Positions 17,984 through 25,920 of a stretch of 64,000 nucleotides of DNA are shown piece by piece. The first letter of the stretch is position 1, and every line of letters starts with the position of its first letter. The stretch is from UBA1723 sp045641065 (lineage in GTDB: Bacteria > Bacteroidota > Bacteroidia > Bacteroidales > Paludibacteraceae). The notes beneath the pieces were generated by a model. The model was not told the DNA's origin. It searched no databases and saw nothing but the letters and a program-made list of their open reading frames with translations. Position numbers and translations under genes: made by a program. The DNA is taken from NCBI GenBank assembly GCA_045641065.1, contig JAZUGF010000068.1:20148-84147 (forward strand), read 5' to 3'.

Positions 17984-18985
17984 ATGTTGGAATTAGGAGG
18001 AGGGTATCAAATACATAGAATAGAAACAACCATATTTGGAAGACTAAGGAAAAATATTACCGGAAGTTGTGGCTTTACAATTTCTCTTTTCGGCATTTTC
18101 AATTTTTTATTTGAAATTGATTTTGATACTTTTTTCGATGCTGGTTTTTTTGTGCTCTTTGTCCTATTTTGTGGGTTTTTATTATTTGCCTATTCCACCT
18201 ACTTGATGTCGCAAGTTATTTATGAATCTTATTATCCCAAAGATAAACCAATATGTATCGGAGGAGAAGGTATTATAGATGAAAACGGAACATTGTATCC
18301 ATGGAGTAAGATAGAACATGCCTATGTACAAAGTCCTCGTTTTCATATTTATTATAAAGGCTTAGCTGATAAAACAATTCGCCATGAAATTGATTTGTCT
18401 GAATATTCTGTAAACGAGAAAGAAATTGCAGATGAGATAGAATTGTGGAGCGGACAAGATATTGGCAATTACGAGGATTTTATAAGAGACAAATATATCA
18501 AACAACAAGCCAAGGACCGTAATATGTCCGATGAGGAGGTTGAGTCTTTAAATGATAAATTGACTATCTATACTCCTTATTTCGTTAAGTTGAAGAAACA
18601 ATACATAACGTATATGTTATGTTTAATCCCTGTTGGTATCATTGGTTATGTGATTTCTTTTCTCCTGAGCGACGTGGCAACGCCTTTGGATGAGCATACT
18701 TGTTTTGTTTATTTTAAGAGAATATGCTATTCTATTAGTGGTCTTTTCCTTTGGGTTTCTTGTGCAGTTGTCCTATGTGTATATAAAATCAAAAAGTTAA
18801 GACAGAATCCAGACATGAAGAATTTAAGTGAAAGTGAGTTTGAACAATTTCTTTCTATGATAGATATGAGGACAATACTTACAAAAAAGGAGAAGTTTTT
18901 CTGTCTGATTCCTTTGCTTATGCTTTTAATGTGGATTCTATTAGTCATTTATTTGTCTTTATATAAATTTGATATTCTATCATGA
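17984..18985 (+). CDS. Multispanning membrane protein with PH/YcxB-like soluble domain, paralog 1
   Basis: 333 residues. Two membrane helices lie at about 20-75, a beta-rich cytosolic domain at about 80-150 (IGGEGIIDENGTLYPWSK, then HIYYK), a helical part with ELWSGQDIGNYEDF, and three further membrane helices at about 205-225, 240-260 and 305-330. The EGI(I/F)-x-x-(N/D)G-x-x-x-x-W pattern resembles bacterial PH or YcxB-like domains; this is an inference. Two paralogs follow directly. The stop codon TGA overlaps the ATG of a 25-residue hydrophobic ORF. No known function. Confidence 0.8.
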   Translation: MLELGGGYQIHRIETTIFGRLRKNITGSCGFTISLFGIFNFLFEIDFDTFFDAGFFVLFVLFCGFLLFAYSTYLMSQVIYESYYPKDKPICIGGEGIIDENGTLYPWSKIEHAYVQSPRFHIYYKGLADKTIRHEIDLSEYSVNEKEIADEIELWSGQDIGNYEDFIRDKYIKQQAKDRNMSDEEVESLNDKLTIYTPYFVKLKKQYITYMLCLIPVGIIGYVISFLLSDVATPLDEHTCFVYFKRICYSISGLFLWVSCAVVLCVYKIKKLRQNPDMKNLSESEFEQFLSMIDMRTILTKKEKFFCLIPLLMLLMWILLVIYLSLYKFDILS

Positions 18986-19059
18986 AGATGTTCTTTTTTA
19001 TTCTACAGTTAATATTGTTATGTGCTATAGCAGTCGGTCTTGTATTTGTTATTAGATAA
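18982..19059 (+). CDS. Hydrophobic micropeptide (25 aa), translationally coupled
   Basis: The sequence TCATGA provides both the stop of the upstream gene and the start of this ORF. The product begins MKMFFFILQLILL and is a single predicted membrane helix ending in Arg. A second micro-ORF after the third paralog (21264-21344) has the same overlap and shares F-x-L-Q-(L/I)-I-L. The shared motif and identical coupling are the evidence for a real gene; the size is below usual gene-calling limits. Its function is unknown, perhaps a subunit or stabiliser of the upstream membrane protein. Confidence 0.6.
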   Translation: MKMFFFILQLILLCAIAVGLVFVIR

Positions 19060-19076
19060 ATCAAATTGTAATAACT

Positions 19077-20060
19077 ATGTTGACTTTAGGAGAACAATAT
19101 ATTATACATCGTAAGGATATTAAGATGTTGAGCAGAATTGGCAAAAATATTCTTGGTAGTCTTGTTATATTGACAACACTTTTATTTTTTTCGTTAACAA
19201 TATATGATGTCTGTATAGGTAGAGGAATTAAAGATACTTCCGAGTTTATATTTGTTTCAGTCTTTCTGATTTTTTTTAGCATCTTTTCCATTTATTTTAT
19301 ATATAGATCTTATTTTCCAAATCAAGAAACCATTCGTATAGGAAGTGAAGGTATTATAGATGCTGACGGGAAGGTGTATCCATGGAATAAGGTAGAATAT
19401 GCATTTCTCAAGCGGGAAAGTAAATCGCATTATTTGCATATCTATTATAAGGATGACAGCAATCAAAGTGCTCATGATTCTATTTACGTATCTGAGTTTG
19501 ATGTTCATGAGAATGAAGTTGCCGACGCAATAGAGGGTTGGTGTGGCCGTGATATCGGACATTATGAAGATTATGAAAATGACAATTATATCAAAAGTCA
19601 GCTCGAAGAGGGCAAGATGACGGAGGCACAAAGTAAGGTATTAGATGAGAAATTATCTCTTTATACTCCTTATTTTCAAAAACTTCGAAAGGAGTATTTG
19701 ATGTATTTCCTTTGGTTAGCTCCTGTTTTTGTTATAAGTTACTTATTATCTTCATTATTATGTGATGTTGATACTCCAATGGATAAGTCTGACTTTTTGG
19801 GTGGCATGAAGTTTATATCGTTAAAAGCGGGAAGCTTTTTTCTGTATATGCTTTGTTTGGCTTTGGTGTATAACTATAAAACGAAAAAATTGCGATGTAA
19901 TCCTGATTTGAAAGACTTAAGTGATAAAGAGTTGAATCATCTATTGACTACATATGATATAGAGGAATCATCGTTAACTGTAAAAGTTCTTTTGATTCCG
20001 GTTGTGATTTGGCTCTTGTTCGTCATTTATACATTATCGGTTGCTCTTGGGGTTTTGTAG
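19077..20060 (+). CDS. Multispanning membrane protein with PH/YcxB-like soluble domain, paralog 2
   Basis: 327 residues. The start MLTLGEQYIIHR parallels MLELGGGYQIHR of paralog 1. Two N-terminal helices, a soluble domain with IGSEGIIDADGKVYPWNK and LHIYYKDD, then GWCGRDIGHYEDY, and three C-terminal helices follow in the same order. Unlike paralogs 1 and 3 it ends in TAG with no overlapping micro-ORF. The gap after it holds a degenerate AGACG-type palindrome (around 20067-20085). The function is unknown. Confidence 0.8.
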   Translation: MLTLGEQYIIHRKDIKMLSRIGKNILGSLVILTTLLFFSLTIYDVCIGRGIKDTSEFIFVSVFLIFFSIFSIYFIYRSYFPNQETIRIGSEGIIDADGKVYPWNKVEYAFLKRESKSHYLHIYYKDDSNQSAHDSIYVSEFDVHENEVADAIEGWCGRDIGHYEDYENDNYIKSQLEEGKMTEAQSKVLDEKLSLYTPYFQKLRKEYLMYFLWLAPVFVISYLLSSLLCDVDTPMDKSDFLGGMKFISLKAGSFFLYMLCLALVYNYKTKKLRCNPDLKDLSDKELNHLLTTYDIEESSLTVKVLLIPVVIWLLFVIYTLSVALGVL

Positions 20061-20133
20061 CACTAGTAGAGATGCACGTGCGTCAGAAAAATATTGAGTT
20101 GGGGACAAATACTATAAAAAATGTCTAAGAATT

Positions 20134-21267
20134 ATGTGGAAAGAAGGAGAAGAATTAGTGGTGCCAAGTAAAGACACGACAAAGTCAGGCAGACTATGGG
20201 TGAATTTTTGCGGTAGTGTCTCTTATATGGCTGTGACACTATTCGCATTTTTCATTATATCCAAGATAACGAACTCAAATATTGGTCCTATGATTGGATT
20301 GATAATTTTGTTTGCGATGGTGTATGTTTGTTATTATTGTGTCGCGGCTATCTATCGTTCTTATTTTCCCGAAGAAGATAAAATTGTGTTTGGAAAGGAT
20401 GGCATTTTTGTTATGAATGGTAGATCATTCAAGTGGGATGATATTGAATATGTATATTGTGGAGAAGAAGAAAAATTTGGTTCTTCAAATAACCAAACTC
20501 CTGGTTTGATTTTACAATCGCAAGCATCAAAGTTGCCTAAACGAAAAAAACAGATTAATTATCAGGCTTTGAGAAAAGACAAGAAAAAAATCACATGTTT
20601 GCATATCCTATATAAAAATCCAGACGACAATTATGATCAATATCATTACCAGAAACCAATTGATTCCTATAGTTATTCATCTGGAGAAATAACGGCTGCG
20701 GTAGAGTATTGGAGTGGTCGTGATATAGGAAATAAATCTGATTTGACAAGAGATCAGTATGTGGATAGACTGGTTAAGAAAGGTATGCTTACTGAAGAAG
20801 AGGGAGAATCAAAAAAAGAAAAATTTTCACTTTTAGTCCCATTGTTCGAAGTATACGAAAAACAGAAGGTCTATTTATATGTGGGGTTAGGAGTCATTGT
20901 GGTGTTGGCAATGGTATTTGAGTTTCTTCTGCATTCTGACGCTGCATTAGATAGAACCCCATATATCGGCAAATACGCAGGATTGCTATACTTGCTCGGT
21001 CCTTTTTCTTTATACATGGTGGTCTTGATGTTTGCCGAAATAATTCATAAAAAACGGTTTGTTGGACAAAAAGGAATTGAAGATTTGACAGACGATGAAT
21101 TTGATGAATGTTCAATGATAGCATCAAGTGAATTAAAGTCTAAATCAGCAAGGAACATCGAGAAGACTATGACGTATATATTGGTCGGTATATATGCTAT
21201 AATCTGTCTCGTTTGGGTGGCTTTGTTGGTTTATTTGTATATGTATAAAAATGGAAATTTGTCATGA
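20134..21267 (+). CDS. Multispanning membrane protein with PH/YcxB-like soluble domain, paralog 3
   Basis: 377 residues, longer than its paralogs because of a Gln/Lys-rich insertion (about residues 115-160) inside the soluble domain, after FGKDGIFVMNGRSFKWDD and before CLHILYKNPDD. EYWSGRDIGNKSDLTRDQYV matches the SGxDIG block of the others. Five membrane helices are predicted. The last bases TCATGA again overlap a micro-ORF. Tandem triplication with divergence suggests related but distinct roles, for instance different partners or ligands (inference). Confidence 0.8.
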   Translation: MWKEGEELVVPSKDTTKSGRLWVNFCGSVSYMAVTLFAFFIISKITNSNIGPMIGLIILFAMVYVCYYCVAAIYRSYFPEEDKIVFGKDGIFVMNGRSFKWDDIEYVYCGEEEKFGSSNNQTPGLILQSQASKLPKRKKQINYQALRKDKKKITCLHILYKNPDDNYDQYHYQKPIDSYSYSSGEITAAVEYWSGRDIGNKSDLTRDQYVDRLVKKGMLTEEEGESKKEKFSLLVPLFEVYEKQKVYLYVGLGVIVVLAMVFEFLLHSDAALDRTPYIGKYAGLLYLLGPFSLYMVVLMFAEIIHKKRFVGQKGIEDLTDDEFDECSMIASSELKSKSARNIEKTMTYILVGIYAIICLVWVALLVYLYMYKNGNLS

Positions 21268-21344
21268 AAAAAATAAAGATTATATTATTCGCACTTCAGA
21301 TTATATTAATTTCTCTTCCCGCGATTATTTTTCTAATATCGTAA
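21264..21344 (+). CDS. Hydrophobic micropeptide (26 aa), translationally coupled
   Basis: Begins at the ATG inside TCATGA at the end of paralog 3. MKKIKIILFALQIILIS leads into a Pro-containing hydrophobic stretch; one membrane helix with a basic N-terminus is predicted. The motif F-A-L-Q-I-I-L aligns with F-I-L-Q-L-I-L of the first micro-ORF. A terminator follows 40 bp later, so it would be the last gene of the long operon. Confidence 0.6.
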   Translation: MKKIKIILFALQIILISLPAIIFLIS

Positions 21345-21384
21345 GAATAGTCGGATATAATGACTCAGATAGGAAAACTTTTGT

Positions 21385-21419
21385 AAAGACGGGGCATGAC
21401 CCCGTCTTTGCTTTTTTTT
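21385..21419 (+). terminator. Terminator of the long plus-strand operon
   Basis: AAAGACGGGG/CCCCGTCTTT with loop CATGA, followed by GCTTTTTTTT. The core is shared with the hairpin at 22515-22541. Confidence 0.85.
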
Positions 21420-21455
21420 GAATGTAAAATTTCCGTAAAATGGTTCGTAAAATTT
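21388..21455 (+). repeat. Left direct repeat around the PDDEXK_2 gene
   Basis: Terminator hairpin core plus GTAAAATTTCCGTAAAATGG and TTCGTAAAATTT. The right copy is at 22516-22580; the copies differ by a few bases and by the length of the T tract. Confidence 0.8.
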
Positions 21456-21489
21456 AGGTCATGGTTTTCAATCTTTAATGTTTTCTCCG

Positions 21490-21516
21490 TTTGGGACAAC
21501 TGCTATATAATCTCCT
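21490..21516. repeat. Fragment of a dispersed palindromic element
   Basis: TGGGACAACTGCTATATAAT followed by CTCC matches the outer end of the element at 57051-57137. Confidence 0.5.
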
Positions 21517-21521
21517 AAATT

Positions 21522-21552
21522 TTTGTGTTATTGTCCCAAATCATTACCTTTG
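21522..21552 (+). promoter_or_regulatory. Promoter of PDDEXK_2 copy 1
   Basis: TTTG at 21522-21525, 19 bp, then TACCTTTG at 21545-21552. The transcribed leader GTTAAAGTTTAGTC...GATTAGACACAGTATAAATT is nearly identical before all three copies of this gene. Confidence 0.7.
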
Positions 21553-21612
21553 TAAAAGTTAAAGTTTAGTCAGTACGATTAGACACAGTATAAATTTATA
21601 ATTAATTAAATC

Positions 21613-22491
21613 ATGGGAAAATACATCGATCTTCGATGTGATTTTGGGTTCAAGTATTGCATGTCAGACCCGATTGTCATGAAGTCCTTCTTAAATGCAA
21701 TTTTAGAAGGCGACGTTGAGACAATCACAGATGTCAAGTTTGAGAACGTGGAGATCCCACGAGAGTTCATCAATCAACGAGGTGTGACATTTGATCTTCA
21801 TTGCACCACAGAGAACGGAGACTCTATCCTGATTGAAATGCAGAATTCATGTCAGCCCTTCTTCAAGACAAGGGCCAATTATTACGTCTACCGACTTCTC
21901 GACAGCAAGATTGAAAAGGGAGTTGAATGGAGTAAAATGGAGAAAGACATCGACAGAATCATTGGAATCTTCATTTTAGGAGAGAAAATGGCGGACATCG
22001 ACAAGGTATTGACCTGCACGGCTGAATGCGACGTCGAAACTGGCGAGATTTTTTGGGACCGACATCGAAAATATTTTTTAACTTTGCCGTTGTTCAAGTT
22101 GGATACCAATAACATAACAACGAAGGACATCTGGATTAACCTCTTCAAAAACTTAGGACGTATGGAAAACATTCATCCATCGGTATATACAAGAGCAGAC
22201 GAAGGTTTGCTGAGATTGATAGAGAAAGCCAAGGTAGGAGCCTTGTCTAAGGATGATCGTGCGGTGTATGAAGCGAGCCTCAAAAAACTTGCCGACGAGA
22301 TGGATATGGAGGAACATGGTTTTAAGAAAGGTGTTAAACAAGGGATTGAAATCGGAGAGAAGCGAGGAATCGAAATCGGTAGAGAAGAAGAGAAATTGAA
22401 AATTGCACGAAGTCTTAAAAGTCAAGGTGTTGACATGTCTGCCATTTCTAAAGCGAGTGGATTGTCAATTGAAGATATTGAGAAACTTTAG
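21613..22491 (+). CDS. PD-(D/E)XK nuclease family protein (PDDEXK_2 / Rpn-like), copy 1
   Basis: 292 residues. The N-terminal DLRCDFGFKYCMSDP and the nuclease core FDLHC...GDSILIEMQNS (Asp, then Glu-x-Gln) match the PDDEXK_2 family, often annotated as transposase or Rpn recombination-promoting nuclease. A charged C-terminal tail holds GIEIGEKRGIEIGREE, a short repeat that varies in number between copies, and ends in a small helical motif (SGLSIEDIEKL). Two further copies lie at 62648 and 63750. It is bracketed by direct repeats at 21388-21455 and 22516-22580. Known relatives cleave DNA and promote recombination; whether this one does is not shown. Confidence 0.85.
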   Translation: MGKYIDLRCDFGFKYCMSDPIVMKSFLNAILEGDVETITDVKFENVEIPREFINQRGVTFDLHCTTENGDSILIEMQNSCQPFFKTRANYYVYRLLDSKIEKGVEWSKMEKDIDRIIGIFILGEKMADIDKVLTCTAECDVETGEIFWDRHRKYFLTLPLFKLDTNNITTKDIWINLFKNLGRMENIHPSVYTRADEGLLRLIEKAKVGALSKDDRAVYEASLKKLADEMDMEEHGFKKGVKQGIEIGEKRGIEIGREEEKLKIARSLKSQGVDMSAISKASGLSIEDIEKL

Positions 22492-22514
22492 TGATTTTCT
22501 AATCATACACGTAG

Positions 22515-22541
22515 AGACGGGGCATGACCCCGTCTTTTTTT
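22515..22541 (+). terminator. Terminator of PDDEXK_2 copy 1
   Basis: AGACGGGG/CCCCGTCT with loop CATGA and a run of T. Confidence 0.85.
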
Positions 22542-22580
22542 ATTGAACGTAAAATTTCCGTAAAATGGTTCGTAAAATTT
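22516..22580 (+). repeat. Right direct repeat around the PDDEXK_2 gene
   Basis: Matches 21388-21455 through hairpin, GTAAAATTTCCGTAAAATGG and TTCGTAAAATTT. Confidence 0.8.
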
Positions 22581-22896
22581 CTGCAACAATTGATTGCAGA
22601 AATTTATTAGATTGATGTTCACTGAAACTGCCTCTTTCTCTCAAAAACAACGTCTTTCTCTGAGAACCCCGAGTCTCTGTGTTTTATTTATATGGGTTCG
22701 CTCCGAAAATCTAATCATACTTATGGAAAATCTTATCCTTGCGAAAATCTTGCAAATAGAATCATAGTGACATATTTAAGAATCAAGTAAAATTGCTTCC
22801 GAAAACTTAAGACGTAAGATCTTGCGTCTCTACATGAAAACTTAATTTAACTCAGTAGCGATTCTAACACAGATAGTTACTATTACAATTTGTACT
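22581..22896. other. Intergenic region without a supported gene
   Basis: It contains a hairpin TTTCTGCAA/TTGCAGAAA spanning 22578-22602 and an AGACG-family palindrome (AGACGTAAG...CTTGCGTCT, 22812-22831) followed by CTAC. No clear -7 element was found near 22897. Confidence 0.5.
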
Positions 22897-23358
22897 ATGA
22901 GAAAAACACTTATTGGCGTGTTCTCTCTGTTGAACTTATGTTTTGCCAGTGCTGAAACTATCCTTACCGTAGAGTATCTCGACGGTAGTGAGAAGAAAGA
23001 ACAGCTTGAGAAACTATCTAAGATAGTTTTCCAGAATGGCAATATCGCTTTTGATTACAACAGCGGAGAAACCAAAGATTTCGGAGACCTCTCAAACACA
23101 CAGAAGATTGTATTCTCCGACGGTGTGATTACCAAGGTTGACGAAAAGTCTTCCGCAACGGTTCAGGTTTATCCCAACCCAACTGCTGAATCTATCAGCA
23201 TTGTAGGCAAAAAAGACGGTGAATTCGTAAAAATCTACAATATGTTGGGAACACTTGTGCTTTCAAGTCCCGAATCTGAAATCTACGTAAACTCACTTGC
23301 CGACGGTTCATATATCATCATCGTCGGAAACTCAATCATCAAACTTATTAAGAAATAA
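22897..23358 (+). CDS. T9SS-exported mini-protein (signal peptide, DGS motif segment, sorting domain)
   Basis: 153 residues. A signal peptide (about 1-19) is followed by VEYLDGSEKKEQLEKLSKIVF, a diverged form of the segment shared by secreted proteins in this window, a second similar stretch ending NTQKIVFSDG, and from about residue 88 a type A T9SS sorting domain (VQVYPNPTAESISIVG, then YNMLGTLVL and LADGSYIIIVG). No other domain fits between, so the protein is almost only targeting signal. The stop is 2 bp from the next gene, an esterase that lacks a sorting domain, so they are co-transcribed. Confidence 0.8.
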   Translation: MRKTLIGVFSLLNLCFASAETILTVEYLDGSEKKEQLEKLSKIVFQNGNIAFDYNSGETKDFGDLSNTQKIVFSDGVITKVDEKSSATVQVYPNPTAESISIVGKKDGEFVKIYNMLGTLVLSSPESEIYVNSLADGSYIIIVGNSIIKLIKK

Positions 23359-23360
23359 TC

Positions 23361-24380
23361 ATGAAGAAAAGTATACTTTCTACAGCATTGTTGGCTTGCG
23401 GCCTATTTGCCAATGCACAACTATATATCTACAAGAATGGTGAGCTTCGTTACTCTATGGACGAGACTCCAGATAGTATCGTATTCCACGCTCCAGCAGT
23501 GAATGAGGGGCAGGGTAGTATCGATCCACCAGTTGAGGAGAAAATCCCATACAACTACAATGCTAACTTGCAGTATCATGCCGCACCAAACAACTACCTG
23601 AACAATTGTCAGCAGGCAGGTAAGGTGACTACTGAGTATTACAACGGTATCCGTGGTAATAAGACTTTGAAGGTGTATACTCCATATGGTTACGATGAGA
23701 ACAAGAAGTATAACATCCTTTATTTGATGCACGGTGGTGGTGAGAATGAAAATACAATCTTCGGTAGTGATGTAATGCTTCAGAATATCCTTGACCACAT
23801 GATAATGAACGGTGAATTGGAGCCGATGATTGTGGTTACTCCTACTTTCAATGGAACTGGTAGTGAGGCCCAGAACTTCTGGGAGGAGCTTCGCAAGAGT
23901 GTGATCCCATTCGTTGAGGGCAAGTATTCTACATACGCAGAGTCCACTTCAGACGCTGATATCAAGGCTTCCCGTCGCCACAGAGCATACGGAGGATTCT
24001 CAATGGGATGCGTGTCGACATGGAATGTATTCTTGTACTGCTTGGATTACGTAGCTTATTTCATGCCGTTGAGTGGCGACCTATGGTGCAACGGATGTAA
24101 TTCAGGTCAGGATAAGGCGCGCAACGTCGACGCAGCAATCGCTCAATCTGGTTTGACACAGCGCGATTATTTCATCTTCGCTGCAACAGGATCTGATGAT
24201 ATCGCATATCCAAACGAGAACCCACAGATTGAGGCTATGAAGCAGAGCAGCAACTTCGTCTACACATCTGATTTTTCAAAGGGAAATCTTTACTTCATGG
24301 TTGCTCCTGGTTTGACTCACTGGTGGGGCTACGTAAGACACTATGTGTATGACGGACTTCCATACTTCTTCCACGAGTAG
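23361..24380 (+). CDS. CE1-like esterase (feruloyl/acetyl-xylan esterase type)
   Basis: 339 residues with a signal peptide (1-19, ending ANA). After a short segment LYIYKNGELRYSMDETPDSI related to the shared N-terminal cassette and a linker, an alpha/beta-hydrolase of the esterase D/CE1 type follows: LYLMHGGGENENTIFG forms the oxyanion region, AYGGFSMGCVSTW contains the nucleophile Ser214, and GLTHWWGYVRHY supplies the catalytic His. Such enzymes remove ferulate or acetate from plant xylan. It probably acts in the periplasm or at the surface. It sits directly behind the T9SS mini-protein and is followed by a terminator. Confidence 0.85.
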   Translation: MKKSILSTALLACGLFANAQLYIYKNGELRYSMDETPDSIVFHAPAVNEGQGSIDPPVEEKIPYNYNANLQYHAAPNNYLNNCQQAGKVTTEYYNGIRGNKTLKVYTPYGYDENKKYNILYLMHGGGENENTIFGSDVMLQNILDHMIMNGELEPMIVVTPTFNGTGSEAQNFWEELRKSVIPFVEGKYSTYAESTSDADIKASRRHRAYGGFSMGCVSTWNVFLYCLDYVAYFMPLSGDLWCNGCNSGQDKARNVDAAIAQSGLTQRDYFIFAATGSDDIAYPNENPQIEAMKQSSNFVYTSDFSKGNLYFMVAPGLTHWWGYVRHYVYDGLPYFFHE

Positions 24381-24405
24381 TATATAATACCCTATTATAT
24401 TGCTA

Positions 24406-24439
24406 ATCCGCGTCGCCAATAATGGAGACGCGGATTTTT
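24406..24439 (+). terminator. Terminator after the esterase
   Basis: ATCCGCGTC/GACGCGGAT stem followed by TTTTT. Confidence 0.8.
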
Positions 24440-24500
24440 ACCGTTATAAAACGCCTAAAGAAGTAGTGGAACTAATATTCCGATAGGATTATATTTACAC

Positions 24501-24530
24501 GCAGTTGTCCAAAATGAGATTGTTAAGGGC
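24501..24530. repeat. Fragment of a dispersed palindromic element
   Basis: GCAGTTGTCCAAAATGAGAT and TGTTAAGGGC match one end of the element at 57051-57137. The rest of 24440-24675 shows nothing else identifiable. Confidence 0.55.
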
Positions 24531-24675
24531 CCATGTTTGATTTATTGGGCCATAACACCACTCTCCAACGCGAGAAGGGCTAGCGTATAATAAATAAGTG
24601 TGTATAGATAATTATGAAAGCAAGTTTTATGCCATTTTTGTATATAATCCCCTGATTTTTTTGCGAGACGTATCT

Positions 24676-25305
24676 TTACACCACTTCTGGCATTCCTCCC
24701 ACAATCATATATTCCTTGAAACATCCAACCCATACATCTAATTCTGTAGAAGAGAAAGGCTTTCCGTCTTTCAAATGATTGTAGATGCTTTCCACTTGAT
24801 CTTTTGAATACCCTTTAGCCCAAAGAAACTCATCAAAGTCAAGAGAGTGCATTTCAAAATCCGTTTTATAACCTACACTGTTAGATTCAATTTCATGGTA
24901 GTTGATACCCATCAGTGATCCCGAGCAGATCACATCGTATCTGCCATCGATTGCAAACGATTTCAAGCTTGTAGCACAATTAGGACAAGCCTGTAGCTCA
25001 ATTAGGACAAGCCTGTAGCTCATCAAAAAAGATGAGAGTGTTATTTGTTTCAATTTTAATGTTGGAGTCTAATAGTGTGATATTGTTTATGATAGTATCC
25101 ACTTCAAATCCGTCGCTGAAAATGGATTTGAACCTTTCTTGAAGAGCAAAATTTTTACTTACAACATACTTATATGATGATGTTGCAAATTGCATGATGG
25201 AGTATGTTTTCCCAATCTGACGAGTCCCTTTGATGATAAGTGTTTTTTTTTGTCAGGATTGTTCTTCCATTCTTTCAAGTATGTATCTATTTTTCTTTCA
25301 ATCAT
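24676..25305 (-). pseudogene. Broken AAA ATPase (DUF4143 type)
   Basis: Read from the ATG at 25303-25305, the start MIERKIDTYLKEWKNNPDKK leads into the P-loop IIKGTRQIGKTYS only after a frameshift at a run of nine A (25251-25259, T on the plus strand). A second frameshift comes from a perfect 22-bp tandem duplication at 24977-25020, which repeats LQACPN. After the second break the frame continues CATSLKSFAIDGRYDVICSGS to VGGMPEVV and stops. Intact relatives have about 400 residues, so the C-terminal half (including most of DUF4143) is missing too. The homopolymer shift could be a sequencing error; the 22-bp duplication and truncation cannot be explained so easily. Confidence 0.8.
24977..25020. 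repeat. 22-bp tandem duplication inside the ATPase pseudogene
   Basis: Two identical copies of CAATTAGGACAAGCCTGTAG plus CT, back to back; 22 is not a multiple of three. Confidence 0.95.
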
Positions 25306-25387
25306 ATAACAATACTATTTCACAAAATTCCAGGTGTTATGATGAGGATTTTCACAAAATTCCGAATCCAAGTACAAATGGATAACA

Positions 25388-25415
25388 AAAAAGGGATGCA
25401 TCAGCACCCCTTTTA
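25388..25415 (-). terminator. Terminator of the DUF3990 module
   Basis: On the minus strand AAAAGGGGTGC pairs with GCATCCCTTTT around TGAT and is followed by TT. Confidence 0.7.
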
Positions 25416-25452
25416 ATTCTGCATTCAGCATTTATAATTCAGCATTTTATTA
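25416..25452. repeat. Left direct repeat flanking the DUF3990 module
   Basis: A 37-bp sequence starting ATTCTGCATTCAGCATTTAT; the copy at 26398-26434 differs at one base. Confidence 0.9.
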
Positions 25453-25920
25453 TGCAATATGCCCTAACCTGTATGATGCAGTCAAGTAACTATTGTTCTC
25501 GTAGTAGGTTGAACTGCGATAATTGTCAATTTTGTTGGCAATCCACGACGAGAATACTTGAATCGTAACCTGAATAAAATCGAGAGATTTGTCCTCTTCC
25601 GCAATTGTTGAGATTAAACGTTCATACACTTTCCCTATCTCAAAATGGGAAGGAATGCGTACGTCGGTTATTCCCTTGATATTGTCGTACATGCCCATTT
25701 GAATGTGTTTCTCTTCGATGAGTTCGTCGGCTACCTTATCTATGTTTTCGCAGTGGTAAACATCTGCAAGATTATAGAGTTTAGTAATTGTTTGCTCACC
25801 GAGTGAATTGACCACAACACCACGCTCATTTTTTGTTTTGCGGGCGATGTATTCAATTAGAGAACACACGTAAAACAAGTCATTATGATGCTGAGCTTCC
25901 CCTTTAACTTCAATCTTCAT
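25450..25920 (-). CDS. Partner protein of DUF3990 (DUF3791-like, antitoxin candidate)
   Basis: 156 residues. LFYVCSLIEYIARKTKNERG and ITKLYNLADVYHCENIDKVA resemble the helical DUF3791-type proteins found next to DUF3990 genes. The second half (IPSHFEIGKVYERLISTIAE) is helical and has no known motif. It starts inside the last 11 bp of the upstream DUF3990 gene, so the two are translated together. By position and pairing it could be the antitoxin; this is an inference. No signal peptide, so it is cytosolic. Confidence 0.65.
   Translation of the reverse strand: MKIEVKGEAQHHNDLFYVCSLIEYIARKTKNERGVVVNSLGEQTITKLYNLADVYHCENIDKVADELIEEKHIQMGMYDNIKGITDVRIPSHFEIGKVYERLISTIAEEDKSLDFIQVTIQVFSSWIANKIDNYRSSTYYENNSYLTASYRLGHIA

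Noticed and set aside
20094..20150. Micro-ORF after paralog 2 to match those after paralogs 1 and 3
   Set aside because: The short ATG frames there encode hydrophilic peptides without the F-x-L-Q motif and do not overlap the stop codon.
24542..24733. Small minus-strand frame after the ATPase pseudogene
   Set aside because: It overlaps the pseudogene end and repeat fragments; there is no recognisable sequence or start signal.
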